Shown: positions 6,956 through 15,550, numbered from the stretch's first letter. The stretch: 37,146 nucleotides of DNA from Micromonospora sp. CB01531 (GCF_001905095.1 NZ_LWLS01000115.1:1-37146), one strand, 5' to 3'. Numbers and translations are program-made. The notes: generated by a model not told the origin, from the sequence alone.

Positions 6956-9250
6956 CTATTTCGTCCACGCCTCGATACGTGCTTGAGCGGCACCCTTCAG
7001 GTCTTGCCTAGCCGTCGCCGTGACGTGGCTGTCCATGTCGGGATTCTCAAGATGTTGCAGGAAGTTCCGCAGTTGCTTGGCCGCTTGGTCTTTCGAGTCC
7101 TTGGCCAGATGATGACTCGCACTGTTCAGGGTGTTTGACAGTTGGGGCACCAGCGGGCCACGGACCTCCCCCGCTGACACATAGAAGTCCAGCATCTGGT
7201 GGATGGCGGCTGTGCCGTTGCCACCGTCAGTTCGAGTAATCTCGATCGAACGATAAACGGAGTCCATGATGGACGGCCCTACCGGCCCGAGCACCCTGAT
7301 TTGTCCACGGTCCCCGATGATGCCATCGAACTTGTACTGGTACCTTCCCTCCGGCGTTTTATCTCCGACGAGGGTGGCGCCAAGGGATCTAATGACCTCA
7401 CCGTCAGGGGCGTACAGGCGGATCTTCGCGTCTGGGTCGGCTACATCCGTAAATGCCGTTCCCGACAACCTGCCGTCGACGTACGTCAGGTCAGTGAATC
7501 CCGAGATCTCGCTCCGACCCTTCGTGTACTTCAACGAGGATTTCACGGCCCCGAGGAACCCGCTGATCTGCTCGTAAGGGGGTCCCGGAAGATCACGCGG
7601 GTATCCCGGCTCATCCCGGGCCCACAACAGCTCCAGGGGAATGTAGCCGCGGTAGTCGCTGTATCGGACGTCCGTGAACAGCTTGTTCAGATCCATCGTG
7701 GTATCCGTCTCAGCTCCGCCCGGCCGCTTCTTCACCTGGAAGTTGTTTGAGTACGGAAGGACCTCGGCAACGTCGGCGTACCAGTCATAATTCAGGCCGG
7801 TTGTGTAGCGGAACGGCCGGAAATAGCCGGTGTCATTCACGATGCCAATGTTCTCGTGGTCGACCCACTTCAGGAGTTGAATGGTCTGGCCTGCCGTCGC
7901 GGTCATATCCCCATGGTTCTGAAGGCCGATCTGGACCCCCTTGGCCGCTCCGTACTCCGCCAGCTGTCGCAGTGCTGGGACGACGCGCTCCCGGGTGACG
8001 CTCTCCCACCCGAGCCGGTTGATGTCTGTCGGCACCGGTCCAGAGAAAACGCGGATGACCGGAGCGCCCATCTCGGCCGCGACGTCGATCCAGTACTTGC
8101 CCCGTTCGACATCGAGCGCGCGCCTGTCGGCGCTGGGGTTGGCGAAGTCGTTCTGGTAACCAGTGCCGCTGATCTCGATGCCCAACTCCTTGGTCAGGTC
8201 CCGGATCTGTCGGGCGAATGCCTTGATCTCACCGTCCGGCAAGGTTGGCATCGTGGTGTTGCTGTACCCAGGAATGTAGTAGGCCGTGACGTCGACCGCA
8301 TCGAATCCCGCCTCGGCCGCCCACCGAATCGCCGCCAGCGTGTCGAGCTGCGGTGTGTCTTGTCGGTTGTTCAACCACGCGTTGATGTTGACATTGAAGC
8401 TGTAGAGGTTGAGGCTGACCTTGTAGTCGCCTCTGAAGTATTCACGATCACGGTACCTGATGCTATCGGATCCGCCAATCCGGCCGCAATACTGCGCGCA
8501 GAGTTCCGGGGTGTTGGGCGGAGCGGGATCGTCAGGATTGCCCGTGCCGTCGTCACCGATCACCCTGATCCTGAACTGCTGGAAGAAGATGTGGTTCCGA
8601 TAGACCTCGAGCGCCGATTCCACCGGGACGTAGATGGTCAAGCCGGTCACATAAAGAAACCAGTTCCCCTGACCTGAAAGTACGGGCGGCTCCTCGCCAA
8701 GTGTCAGCGACGACAACGACACAGCATTGTAGAAGGCCCGGTTGTCGATCGACCTCAACTGTGGCAGGTACGCGCTCTTTAGCGCCGCATCGTTGTTGAA
8801 CGCGAGTCCGTTCAGTATTGTCACATTCGGCATCTCGACGGTGACGAGCGTGGCAACATCGTAGAACGCCCTCGATCCGATCACGGTGGTGTTGTCCAGC
8901 CGCACATGCCTGAGCGAGGTGTTGCCGCTGAACGCGCTCGCCGGCACCTGGGAGCCAACGAAGTCCGCCGTCCCGCCGACGGTGAGATCGGTGAGCCCCG
9001 TGAGACTCTGGTTGATGAATCGGCTGTCGGTGCTGTTCAGTGTGCCGCCGTTGATTACCAGGCCATGAACATCGGCGTAGGCGACGCCAGCCGCGTCGAT
9101 CGCGGCCTGCAGCCCTCCGCCAGCGTCCGAGACGCTCAGCGTCAACGGGCCCGTTTCGGCGACCGGCTCGGCTTGAGCGGCGGCCGGAACAGCCAGGGCC
9201 AGCAAGCCTGCGGCGGCCAAGTAGCTGAGAACTTTCCTGAGGTGTTTCAT
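6956..9250 (-). CDS. secreted LRR / sugar-isomerase-like TIM barrel / FIMAH protein
   Basis: A 764-residue exported protein with three modules. Residues 1-28 are a signal peptide ending near AAAQAEP. Residues ~60-230 are BspA-type (LRR_5) leucine-rich repeats, with repeating motifs such as FSGNTSLRHVRL and RAFYNAVSLSSLTL. Residues ~270-590 form a xylose-isomerase/AP-endonuclease-2-type TIM barrel: LAAIRWAAEAGFDAVDV, PVIRVFSGP, IGLQNHGD, NIGIVNDTGYF, and YIPLELLW near the end. Residues ~675-760 resemble a FIMAH domain (IHQMLDFYVSAGEV, AKQLRNFLQHLENP). The barrel family acts on sugars or sugar phosphates as epimerase or isomerase. Outside the cell it may process plant or soil carbohydrates held by the other modules. 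The ATG has GGAGG upstream and the leader holds a LacI-type operator. Confidence 0.85.
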   Translation of the reverse strand: MKHLRKVLSYLAAAGLLALAVPAAAQAEPVAETGPLTLSVSDAGGGLQAAIDAAGVAYADVHGLVINGGTLNSTDSRFINQSLTGLTDLTVGGTADFVGSQVPASAFSGNTSLRHVRLDNTTVIGSRAFYDVATLVTVEMPNVTILNGLAFNNDAALKSAYLPQLRSIDNRAFYNAVSLSSLTLGEEPPVLSGQGNWFLYVTGLTIYVPVESALEVYRNHIFFQQFRIRVIGDDGTGNPDDPAPPNTPELCAQYCGRIGGSDSIRYRDREYFRGDYKVSLNLYSFNVNINAWLNNRQDTPQLDTLAAIRWAAEAGFDAVDVTAYYIPGYSNTTMPTLPDGEIKAFARQIRDLTKELGIEISGTGYQNDFANPSADRRALDVERGKYWIDVAAEMGAPVIRVFSGPVPTDINRLGWESVTRERVVPALRQLAEYGAAKGVQIGLQNHGDMTATAGQTIQLLKWVDHENIGIVNDTGYFRPFRYTTGLNYDWYADVAEVLPYSNNFQVKKRPGGAETDTTMDLNKLFTDVRYSDYRGYIPLELLWARDEPGYPRDLPGPPYEQISGFLGAVKSSLKYTKGRSEISGFTDLTYVDGRLSGTAFTDVADPDAKIRLYAPDGEVIRSLGATLVGDKTPEGRYQYKFDGIIGDRGQIRVLGPVGPSIMDSVYRSIEITRTDGGNGTAAIHQMLDFYVSAGEVRGPLVPQLSNTLNSASHHLAKDSKDQAAKQLRNFLQHLENPDMDSHVTATARQDLKGAAQARIEAWTK

Positions 9251-9266
9251 CGCGTCCTACCTCCAC

Positions 9267-9280
9267 GGTAAGCGCTTTCC
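9267..9280 (-). promoter_or_regulatory. LacI/CcpA-type operator in the leader of the LRR-TIM-FIMAH gene
   Basis: GGTAAGCGCTTTCC is a near-palindrome around the central CG of AAGCGCTT, the classic core bound by LacI-family sugar repressors. It lies 17-30 bases upstream of the start codon and abuts the Shine-Dalgarno, a good place to block transcription. No LacI-type gene is present in this window, so the regulator is elsewhere. Confidence 0.65.
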
Positions 9281-9323
9281 GGCTCGGGGCCGGCCCAAGG
9301 TATCCCAGAACCTCATGGCCGTC

Positions 9324-9597
9324 TAGATGACCGCCGACCTGGTCTGCCTGGGCGTGAACAGGACTGGTGCGCCAGCTGGCCCACCGGTCAAGACACCGGC
9401 ACTCCCGAGGAAGTCATTGACTGCGCCTGGCACCGCCACCCGGCCAGCGTTGTGACCTGCCCCAAACCCGCAGCGGTGCGAAGCATCACTGAACGCGATC
9501 ACCTCCGTGTCATCGGCGAGGCTCGGCCAGCGTGTGGGTCTCCCGTCAGGTCCTGCGGCGACCAGGAGCAGGCCGTCGGTGGTGTCGATGAGGGGCG
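9324..9597 (-). other. open frame with protein-like composition, unassigned
   Basis: On the minus strand a frame reads LIDTTDGLLLVAAGPDGRPT, then PSLADDTEVIAFSDASHRCG and further to a TAG at 9326-9324. It has a balanced residue mix, unlike the Arg/Pro shadow frames around it. A neighbouring frame upstream (VDDIVGDVARRDADGRVAAR, near 9600-9680) could join it through one frameshift. I see no start codon with a ribosome site and recognise no family. It may be the tail of a decayed gene. The rest of 9281-9852 holds nothing I can name. Confidence 0.25.
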
Positions 9598-9852
9598 GTG
9601 ACCGGCACAGCGCAGCGCCCGCAGCAGCGCTCGGGCCGCCACGCGGCCGTCGGCATCCCGGCGCGCCACGTCGCCAACGATGTCGTCGACCGGTTCCCGC
9701 TCAGCTGGGACGGCTGCGGGCAACGCCGTGTGGGCTCGACTAGCGTTCGGCTGCCTGAAGTCCGCTTCCATTCCGTCCCTACCGCACCCGCAAATGTTGC
9801 ACGTGACCCGCCAGCACGGGTCCGCCGGCACGCCGACCGGACCCGTGGACGG

Positions 9853-10312
9853 TCAGGCCAACCGGTAGGCCCGAATGATCGTCTCCTCGATGGCGTTGCC
9901 GTGCACATCCTCGGCGGACGCTCGCAGCGACACGAACCTCCCGGCCGAGTCGGGGTGCCGTACCGTGGCGAAGCCGTCCGCCACCGGCACCCGCTGCCAG
10001 GTCGCGCCGTCGTCGAAGGAGACCTCGACGGACAGCTCACGGACACGGGCGGTGCTCGCCGTTTAGTCGACGCGGAAGCGGGACGGTCTGGCCGGCCGGC
10101 AGCTGCCCGAGACCGTCGAGCTGCGGGTCAAATCGGACGGTGAGCAGCGGCAGAGCCGCGCTCTCCGCGACGTACCGCGACTCGAACGTCCATTCCGCCA
10201 CCTGGGTAGAGCGGATCGCGCCCGGCACGGTGGTCCGGGAGATTAGTCGGTACTGGCCCTTGTCCGGCCGGACCTGGAAGGCGGCGCTGTCCGGCGGTAG
10301 GCTGCCGGTTGA
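9853..10312 (-). pseudogene. C-terminal relic of a secreted subtilisin-like (S8) protease
   Basis: Reading the minus strand in two frames recovers the tail typical of large actinomycete S8 peptidases: SAAFQVRPDKGQYRLISRTT, then LPLLTVRFDPQLDGLGQLPA, then VRELSVEVSFDDGATWQRVP, and finally GNAIEETIIRAYRLA before TGA at 9855-9853. The pieces are separated by a frameshift near 10075 and an in-frame TAA at 10065-10063, where the usual residue would be Gln. The catalytic domain with Asp, His and Ser is absent upstream; the fragment is cut off where the DUF4331 gene ends (10350). It is a dead remnant. The family call rests on memory of this C-terminal beta-sandwich. Confidence 0.7.
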
Positions 10313-10349
10313 AGATCAGCTAAGATCCCGCTCTCTCGAACCCAAGGAT

Positions 10350-11336
10350 CTATTGGTTGGGTGGGCCGAGGTAGGGGAATTGCCAGGTGAGATCGTCGTG
10401 CGGCGTGAGACCGGTCGAGGGGAGCTTGCCGCGGGTCAGCCACCCAAAGCGGTAGCTGAATACGTCGTCGATGAGCTTGCGGCCGTTGGGATAGGAGACC
10501 GGCTTAGTGCGATCGTAGAGGAGGACGTCGGGCAGGACCTGCATGGCGGTCTCCCTGGCCTCCTGCGGCGAGTAGCCGCCCTTTTCCAGCATCTGAGACC
10601 ACGGGCCCAGGTAGTTGGCCACATCGTCGGCCGGCTGCCGAGAGTTGTAGAGGTTCTTCTCGCCGTCCGGGTTGATGAACGGATTGATGGTCGGGTTCCC
10701 GCCGCGGTCCATCTGCTCCAGGCCGCCGTCGCTACGCCGGCTGATCGAGGCCCACACTCCGATCACCGGTCCGGAGCCGAGCAGATCGGTGGGCACCTCC
10801 AGCACGATGGAGTCGACGTTGTTGCCTGCAAAGTCGTCGTGCCCGGTCCACTTCATTCCGTGCAGGGCGCCCTCGACATCGGCGAAGAACGGGTCGCTGC
10901 GTAGCCCGGCGAACAGCCGGATCTGCCCTAGCTCAGCGACCATGACCGGCTGGGCCGTGCCGTCGAAGCTGACCGGGATGGACTCGGCGAGCACCATGCC
11001 GGCCGGCTCGGGCTGGCGAGCCTCGGGGCCGGTGGCGTACCAGGCCCTCCCGGTCTGACCGCCGTTCTCGTAATCCGAGAACGTGAACGTGAACGCGACG
11101 TCGGCGAGCGCATCGCCGTCAGTGTCGATGTTGATCCGGTGGACCGCGCCGGGGTAGAACTCCGGACCGGTGGTAGGCGCCGGTATCGGGGGCGGCGCAC
11201 TGGTCGGGTTCGAGTCCATGATCAGCACCGTCTTGCTGGGGTCCTCCGGTGAGGTGAAGACGTACAAGTCGGTGAGGTCGAGGCGACGGTCGTCGCCGGG
11301 AAACGTGACGTTGTCGGCGCTGAAGTGGTTTGACAT
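10350..11336 (-). CDS. DUF4331 family protein
   Basis: A 328-residue protein of the DUF4331 family, whose function is unknown. Family hallmarks are the opening SNHFSADNVTFPGDDRRLDL followed by TDLYVFTSPEDP, INIDTDGDALADVAFTFTFS near residue 75, FAGLRSDPFFADVEG near 150, and the closing DDVFSYRFGWLTRGKL with PHDDLTWQFPYLGPPN. The Asp-rich turns suggest metal binding or a secreted fold, yet this copy has no signal peptide, so its location is uncertain. The ATG at 11336 has AAAGGAG a few bases upstream, which fixes the start. It stands alone on the minus strand, and the protease relic lies beyond its 3' end. Confidence 0.88.
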   Translation of the reverse strand: MSNHFSADNVTFPGDDRRLDLTDLYVFTSPEDPSKTVLIMDSNPTSAPPPIPAPTTGPEFYPGAVHRINIDTDGDALADVAFTFTFSDYENGGQTGRAWYATGPEARQPEPAGMVLAESIPVSFDGTAQPVMVAELGQIRLFAGLRSDPFFADVEGALHGMKWTGHDDFAGNNVDSIVLEVPTDLLGSGPVIGVWASISRRSDGGLEQMDRGGNPTINPFINPDGEKNLYNSRQPADDVANYLGPWSQMLEKGGYSPQEARETAMQVLPDVLLYDRTKPVSYPNGRKLIDDVFSYRFGWLTRGKLPSTGLTPHDDLTWQFPYLGPPNQ

Positions 11337-11799
11337 GGCGACTCCTTTGGAGGCTCGGCGCCTGGGGACCGAGCCCGGGGCCTTCCGGATGGGCAGGCCA
11401 GTGAACGGCGAGGTCGACGTGCAGGGCTAGGCGGGCGCGGGAGAAGCCACTTCCGCAACGTTCTTCCTCAGCTGACGCTGCCACAACATAGGTAGACGGC
11501 GCTGGAGTGCGGTGGCGATCACCCGATTCGGCGACGGCCCGTCAACAAGTCACCAACGAGCCAGTAGTGCGGTGCCGGGGCATGCCCTTCGAAGGAGCAG
11601 GCGTCGCCGAGGCAGCTGCGCACGTCGACCGTGCACCACTTGTTGCTCGCCCACCTGGGCCTCCAGAACGACCGATAGCTCGTTGGGGTCACGGTCAACT
11701 CCACCAGCACTCGGCAGACTTTCACGCACGCCCTGATGTCGATCCGTCTCACCATGTGAGGGACACTGCCGGTTCCCTCCCAGGAGTACGCCTTGGCAA

Positions 11800-11937
11800 C
11801 AGGGGCGACCGACCCCGTTATGTGATCACGCGGGGGGATGCGCTGATCAAACCTTTGGACAACTGGCTGGCCCAGAGACTCGGGCCGTTGCAGCGCCGCA
11901 CCATCGCCGCGCTCCTCAACCAGGTCCACGCTGACAT
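11800..11937 (+). pseudogene. possible serine-recombinase fragment (zinc-ribbon end)
   Basis: The plus-strand frame reads RGDRPRYVITRGDALIKPLD then NWLAQRLGPLQRRTIAALLN, close to the segment after the zinc beta-ribbon in actinobacterial large serine recombinases (pattern: vylReDaLi-PlD-WLA--F-P-r---Ti--L). Neither the resolvase catalytic domain nor the coiled-coil tail is nearby. The remaining 11337-12129 stretch shows only shadow frames. Identification is from a single short motif. Confidence 0.4.
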
Positions 11938-12129
11938 CCCGCCGTGGCACCGAACCAACTGGGAGCGGAACACGTCGCCGCCCGGATGCACCTCCAACTC
12001 CGAAGCGCCCGCCCGGATACATCCGGTACCGACCCGTCTCGGCTCGGCCCGGCGAACTCATGCGACAGCCAGGTGTAGACGCCGATGGAGGTGGTATGCG
12101 GACGGTCCTGGCGAGGAACGGAGGCCCAT

Positions 12130-13356
12130 GTGGCTGTCAAGACCGAAGAGCGGGTGGGCATGGCAGGGGTCCGGCCGTTCACGATTGAGGTCCCCGAGGC
12201 GGAACTCGAGGCGCTGCGCACACGCATCAGGGCGACGCGCTGGCCCGAGAGGCAGACCGTCGCTGATCAGTCGCAGGGCGTACCGCTCGAAACAAGCCAG
12301 GCACTCGCGCGCTATTGGGAGAACGAGTACGACTGGCGCAAGGTCGAGGCGAGGCTGAATGCACTACCGAACTTCATCACCGAGATCGACGGGCTCGACA
12401 TCCACTTCATTCACGTCCGATCGAAACACGAAGGCGCCCTGCCGCTCATCGTCACACACGGCTGGCCCGGCTCGATCATCGAGCAGCTGAAGATCATCGG
12501 CCCGCTCACTGATCCCACGGCACACGGCGCGAGCGCGTCGGACGCCTTCCATCTGGTGATCCCGTCCCTGCCGGGCTACGGGTTCTCCGGCAAGCCGACC
12601 ACGCCAGGCTGGGGCCCGGAGCACATCGCACGCGCCTGGATCGAACTGATGAAGCGCCTCGGCTACACCCGATTCGTCGCCCAAGGCGGCGACTGGGGCG
12701 CGCTCATCACCGACCTCATCGGTCTGCAGGCGCCCCCGGAACTGCTCGGCATTCACACCAACATGCCCGGTACGGTTCCCCCCGACATCGATGCACTGAT
12801 CCAGTCCGACATCACCGGGATAAACAAGGCACTCAGCAAGCTGCCCTCCAATCTCTCCGAAGAGGAGAAGCGCGCCTGCGGGCAGCTCGACTTCTTCTGG
12901 AAGCATGGAGCGTACGCACTCGTGATGGGGACGCGCCCCGAGACGTTGACTGGGCTCGCGAACTCGCCCATCGCTCTGGCGAGCTTCATGCTGGACCATG
13001 ACGCAGCCAGCCTGGAGCTGATCTGCCGGGCCTTCGCCGGCCAACCCGGCGGCCTCACGCGCGACGACATCCTCGACAACATCACGCTCTACTGGCTGAC
13101 GAACACGGGGGTTTCTGCGGCTCGTCTCTATGCGGAGAACAAACTGTCCTTCTTGTCCGCGAAGGGCGTCTCCGTGCCGACCGCCGTGAGCGTCTTCCCG
13201 GACGAGCTCTATCAGGCGCCGCGGAGTTGGGCGGAGCGTGCGTACCCCAATCTCATCCACTACAACCGGCTCGACCGGGGTGGACACTTCGCGGCCTGGG
13301 AACAACCGCAGCTCCTCGCCGAAGAGCTTCGTGCCGGTTTCCGGCCGCTCCGCTAG
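12130..13356 (+). CDS. epoxide hydrolase (EHN-type, microsomal-like)
   Basis: A 408-residue epoxide hydrolase of the alpha/beta-hydrolase fold with the N-terminal EHN domain (residues ~5-110: FTIEVPEAELEALRTRIRAT, then RYWENEYDWRKVEARLNALP). Such enzymes add water to epoxides to give diols. HGWPGSIIE carries the oxyanion HGWP motif, GGDWGALIT the nucleophilic Asp, and GGHFAAWEQP the catalytic His; an acid lies in FPDELYQAPR. There is no signal peptide, so it should be cytosolic. The GTG at 12130 is preferred because GGAGG ends 5-6 bases upstream; ATGs at 12085 and 12160 are alternatives. A second epoxide-hydrolase-like gene follows after 58 bases on the same strand, suggesting co-transcription and a shared detoxification or catabolic role. 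Confidence 0.92.
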   Translation: MAVKTEERVGMAGVRPFTIEVPEAELEALRTRIRATRWPERQTVADQSQGVPLETSQALARYWENEYDWRKVEARLNALPNFITEIDGLDIHFIHVRSKHEGALPLIVTHGWPGSIIEQLKIIGPLTDPTAHGASASDAFHLVIPSLPGYGFSGKPTTPGWGPEHIARAWIELMKRLGYTRFVAQGGDWGALITDLIGLQAPPELLGIHTNMPGTVPPDIDALIQSDITGINKALSKLPSNLSEEEKRACGQLDFFWKHGAYALVMGTRPETLTGLANSPIALASFMLDHDAASLELICRAFAGQPGGLTRDDILDNITLYWLTNTGVSAARLYAENKLSFLSAKGVSVPTAVSVFPDELYQAPRSWAERAYPNLIHYNRLDRGGHFAAWEQPQLLAEELRAGFRPLR

Positions 13357-13414
13357 CCGAGGCGATTCTTGGGTGTTGGGTACGCGAAACGGACTGACGG
13401 CTTGAGGGGGAGGC

Positions 13415-14290
13415 ATGGACGGCGCACGGATCCCACCCGGATTCACGGAGCAGGTGGCGCGGGTCGGTGAAATCACGATCAATTACGTACGGGGTGGTCA
13501 GGGTGGGACATTGGTCCTGCTGCACGGCTATCCGCAGACGTGGTTCATGTGGCGCAAGGTTCTGCCGGAGCTTGCCAAGCGGTACACCGTCATCGCGCCC
13601 GACCTGCGCGGCGCTGGCGGGAGCGACGCCCCGGCAGGCGGATACGACAAGAAGACCCTCGCCCGGGACGTACACGACTTACTCGCCCAACTCGGGCTCG
13701 AACGGGATATCTGCCTGGTTGGCCACGACATCGGCACCATGGTTGCGTACGCGTACGCCGCAGCCTATGGCAATCAGGTGAGCAAGCTCGTCCTCACCGA
13801 GGCGCCCATCCCGGACCAGGGCCTGTACCAGGCTCCGTCGCTCACTCCGAGCGGGCCGGGCCTGTGGAATTTCGGGTTCTTCAGCCTCCCGAACGGGCTA
13901 CCGGAGCAGATCGTGGCCGGCCGGGAGGAGCTTTGGGTAGATCGGTTCACCGACTCGATGGAGGTGCAGAAGACCGGCATCGGCGCGGACGAGGTCGCGG
14001 AATACTCCCGGTACCTTCAGGACGAGGCCCACCTGCGGGCGAGCTTCGAGTATTTCCGCGCCCTTCCACAGGACATCGCCGACAACGCCGAGTACGCCAA
14101 GACGAAACTCGCCATGCCGGTGCTCGCCCTCGGCGCCCGGGCGAGCCTGGGGGACGCCGTATCCCAACAGGCCGCCCGCTACGCCTCCAACGTGAGCGGC
14201 GGCGTCGTCGAGGACTGTGGCCATTGGATCTTCGAGGAACGCCCGGCCGAACTCACGAGCCAACTGCTCGAGTTCCTCCAACCGGCCTGA
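13415..14290 (+). CDS. alpha/beta hydrolase of the epoxide hydrolase / dehalogenase type
   Basis: A 291-residue cytosolic hydrolase of the soluble epoxide hydrolase, haloalkane dehalogenase and fluoroacetate dehalogenase branch. It lacks the EHN domain of its neighbour. LLHGYPQTWFMWRKVLPELA gives the oxyanion HGYP. VIAPDLRGAGGSD is the usual following strand and loop. GHDIGTMVAYAYA places Asp as nucleophile, unlike serine esterases. DCGHWIFEERPAEL holds the catalytic His. The cap domain lies at about 130-215. An Asp nucleophile fits ester formation with epoxides or halides, and sequence alone does not separate these. The ATG at 13415 has GAGGGGGAGG at 13404-13413. It probably shares a transcript with the EHN epoxide hydrolase upstream. 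Confidence 0.88.
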   Translation: MDGARIPPGFTEQVARVGEITINYVRGGQGGTLVLLHGYPQTWFMWRKVLPELAKRYTVIAPDLRGAGGSDAPAGGYDKKTLARDVHDLLAQLGLERDICLVGHDIGTMVAYAYAAAYGNQVSKLVLTEAPIPDQGLYQAPSLTPSGPGLWNFGFFSLPNGLPEQIVAGREELWVDRFTDSMEVQKTGIGADEVAEYSRYLQDEAHLRASFEYFRALPQDIADNAEYAKTKLAMPVLALGARASLGDAVSQQAARYASNVSGGVVEDCGHWIFEERPAELTSQLLEFLQPA

Positions 14291-14373
14291 CCTGACCCGT
14301 TTGACTTCGGCCGGCCGCAGCCGGTGCCACTACCAGCGGTTGGGGCACAACGTCAGCGAGAAGTCCGGGGTTG

Positions 14374-14571
14374 ACCCGCTTTGACGGACAGGTCGTCAAA
14401 TCGCTGACCGCCGCACAGGCAGGCGGCGTCACCGGGCTCGGCGTCCTCGGCGGCGTCGGGGGGCATCGAGCGTGACGCACCGATCACCGCACAAGTGGCA
14501 GGTACGGTCGGCGTAGCCAACTTCGTCGTCGACCCGCACCCGGAACTCCGACCCGCTGCAACGCCCCGGGC
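14374..14571 (-). pseudogene. zinc-ribbon protein relic with homopolymer frameshift
   Basis: The minus strand reads CSGSEFRVRVDDEVGYADRT, then CHLCGDRCVTLDAP. After a one-base shift in a run of six C (about 14453-14458) it continues PDAAEDAEPGDAACLCGGQR with paired cysteines. This is the Cys-X2-Cys layout of small zinc-ribbon proteins seen in actinomycetes. Similarity ends after about 65 residues and the rest of the protein is absent. The frame change in a homopolymer could also be a sequencing error, but the missing C-terminus makes a relic more likely. Most of the 14291-14588 interval is this fragment. Confidence 0.4.
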
Positions 14572-14588
14572 CACCGTGGGGAGACGGC

Positions 14589-15008
14589 GTGGGGACCTGG
14601 GACAGCGGACCGTTCGACAACGACACCGCTGCTGACTGGTGTGGTGACCTCGACGACGCCGACGTGGCCAAGCGCCCGGTGCTGGTCCGCGAGGCGCTGA
14701 GCCGGTCCGCCGGCGAGGACGGCTACCTCGACGCCGACGTCGCCTGCGAGGCGATCGCCGCAGCCGCGATTGTGGCCGCGCAGCAGCCCGGCGGGCAGCC
14801 GATCACCTCCCCGTACGCGCCGGACTTCCTGCTCGACGGCGGCCGGCTCGATCTGCCCGACGCCATGGTGGTACTCGCGGTGAGGGCCCTCGACCGGCTC
14901 ATGGCCGCGGACCCCGAATGGCGCGACCGGTGGCAGGACGCCGCCGCCGGGGACGTCAACCGGGCCTTCGACGCCGTCTGCGGCCTGCGCAGAGTCGTGA
15001 CGGCGTAG
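14589..15008 (+). CDS. DUF4259 family protein
   Basis: A 139-residue cytosolic protein that begins with the DUF4259 signature GTWDSGPFDNDTAADWCGDL. This family is common in actinomycetes and has no assigned reaction. The body is helical and Ala/Asp-rich (ADVACEAIAAAAIVAAQQPG, then AVRALDRLMAADPEWRDRWQ), with no signal peptide or membrane segment. The GTG at 14589 is the start because the family begins exactly with this MGTWDSGPFDND block; GGGGAG lies at 14577-14582. It has no obvious operon partner: relics of a zinc-ribbon gene and an integrase gene flank it. Confidence 0.88.
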   Translation: MGTWDSGPFDNDTAADWCGDLDDADVAKRPVLVREALSRSAGEDGYLDADVACEAIAAAAIVAAQQPGGQPITSPYAPDFLLDGGRLDLPDAMVVLAVRALDRLMAADPEWRDRWQDAAAGDVNRAFDAVCGLRRVVTA

Positions 15009-15019
15009 CGGGCAGCTGG

Positions 15020-15304
15020 TGCAACATCCGGCGGCACGCCGTTATCGCTGCGTACCTGCGTCCGAGTTCCGTCGCCTCGACGTCCACTGGCCGCGACTGG
15101 TCCGCCGGTCGGTCGCCCCAGGCGGCGGCCATCCGCGCAGTAGGTGCCGTAGGTGCGCCGCGCGCCGGGACTGGCTGCGGCGATGACGCGTGGCAGGTAT
15201 TCGGCGACCGTCGGCAGAGCGGCCGACTCGCCGGTGTGGGATTGGAGGTCGGTCAGGGTGACACCGAGATGGGCCAGTATCTGCTGTGCGGTGGCGATGG
15301 CCAT
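15020..15304 (-). pseudogene. tyrosine recombinase (integrase) N-terminal relic
   Basis: The minus strand from an ATG at 15304 reads ILAHLGVTLTDLQSHTGESA and TVAEYLPRVIAAASPGARRT, then YGTY. A frameshift after YGTY (near 15140) moves on to RMAAAWGDRPADQSRPVDVE and ATELGRRYAAITACRRM. This is the N-terminal SAM-like core-binding domain of actinomycete tyrosine integrases (typical order: tf-eYlprviaA-gpg--rTYgtYw-rm-aaWGdrpl). The catalytic domain with R-H-R-Y is missing because the DUF4259 gene begins the next segment. It marks a former integrative element. Two inverted repeats lie just upstream of its start. Confidence 0.65.
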
Positions 15305-15355
15305 GGGGCCCGCTGCCGGCCAGGCCGGCGGTTCGGTTCGAGGCCTTCGTTGGCC

Positions 15356-15415
15356 GGCGACAGGGACGGGAACCCGGAGGGCTGGAGGGGGTGGGTTTGT
15401 CCCGCCCCTGTCGCC
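15356..15415. repeat. 16-bp near-perfect inverted repeat upstream of the integrase relic
   Basis: GGCGACAGGGACGGGA (15356-15371) and TCCCGCCCCTGTCGCC (15400-15415) are inverted copies with one mismatch, separated by 28 bases. They lie 52-111 bases upstream of the integrase-relic start. A shorter perfect pair, GGATGCC (15418-15424) and GGCATCC (15432-15438), is right beside them. These could be integrase or excisionase arm sites, an operator, or a transcription stop. Confidence 0.55.
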
Positions 15416-15509
15416 TTGGATGCCCGCACGTGGCATCCGTTTACATTGCGCGGGGGCCACGTATCGTTGCATCCCGCATCTTTTGGCCTCGATGCTTCTC
15501 AAGCCGGTA

Positions 15510-15534
15510 TCGGCCGCCGTTGATCGGCGGCCGA
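15510..15534 (-). terminator. hairpin terminator after ycnI
   Basis: TCGGCCGCCG (15510-15519) pairs perfectly with CGGCGGCCGA (15525-15534) around a 5-nt loop, 16 bases beyond the ycnI stop on the minus strand. This is a stable 10-bp GC stem without a T-run. Confidence 0.65.
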
Positions 15535-15550
15535 GGTCACCGAGACGGGG

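Noticed and set aside
11519..12061. 180-codon minus-strand ORF upstream of the epoxide hydrolase
   Set aside because: Poor codon pattern, no ribosome site and no known motif; it overlaps a better recombinase-like frame on the other strand.
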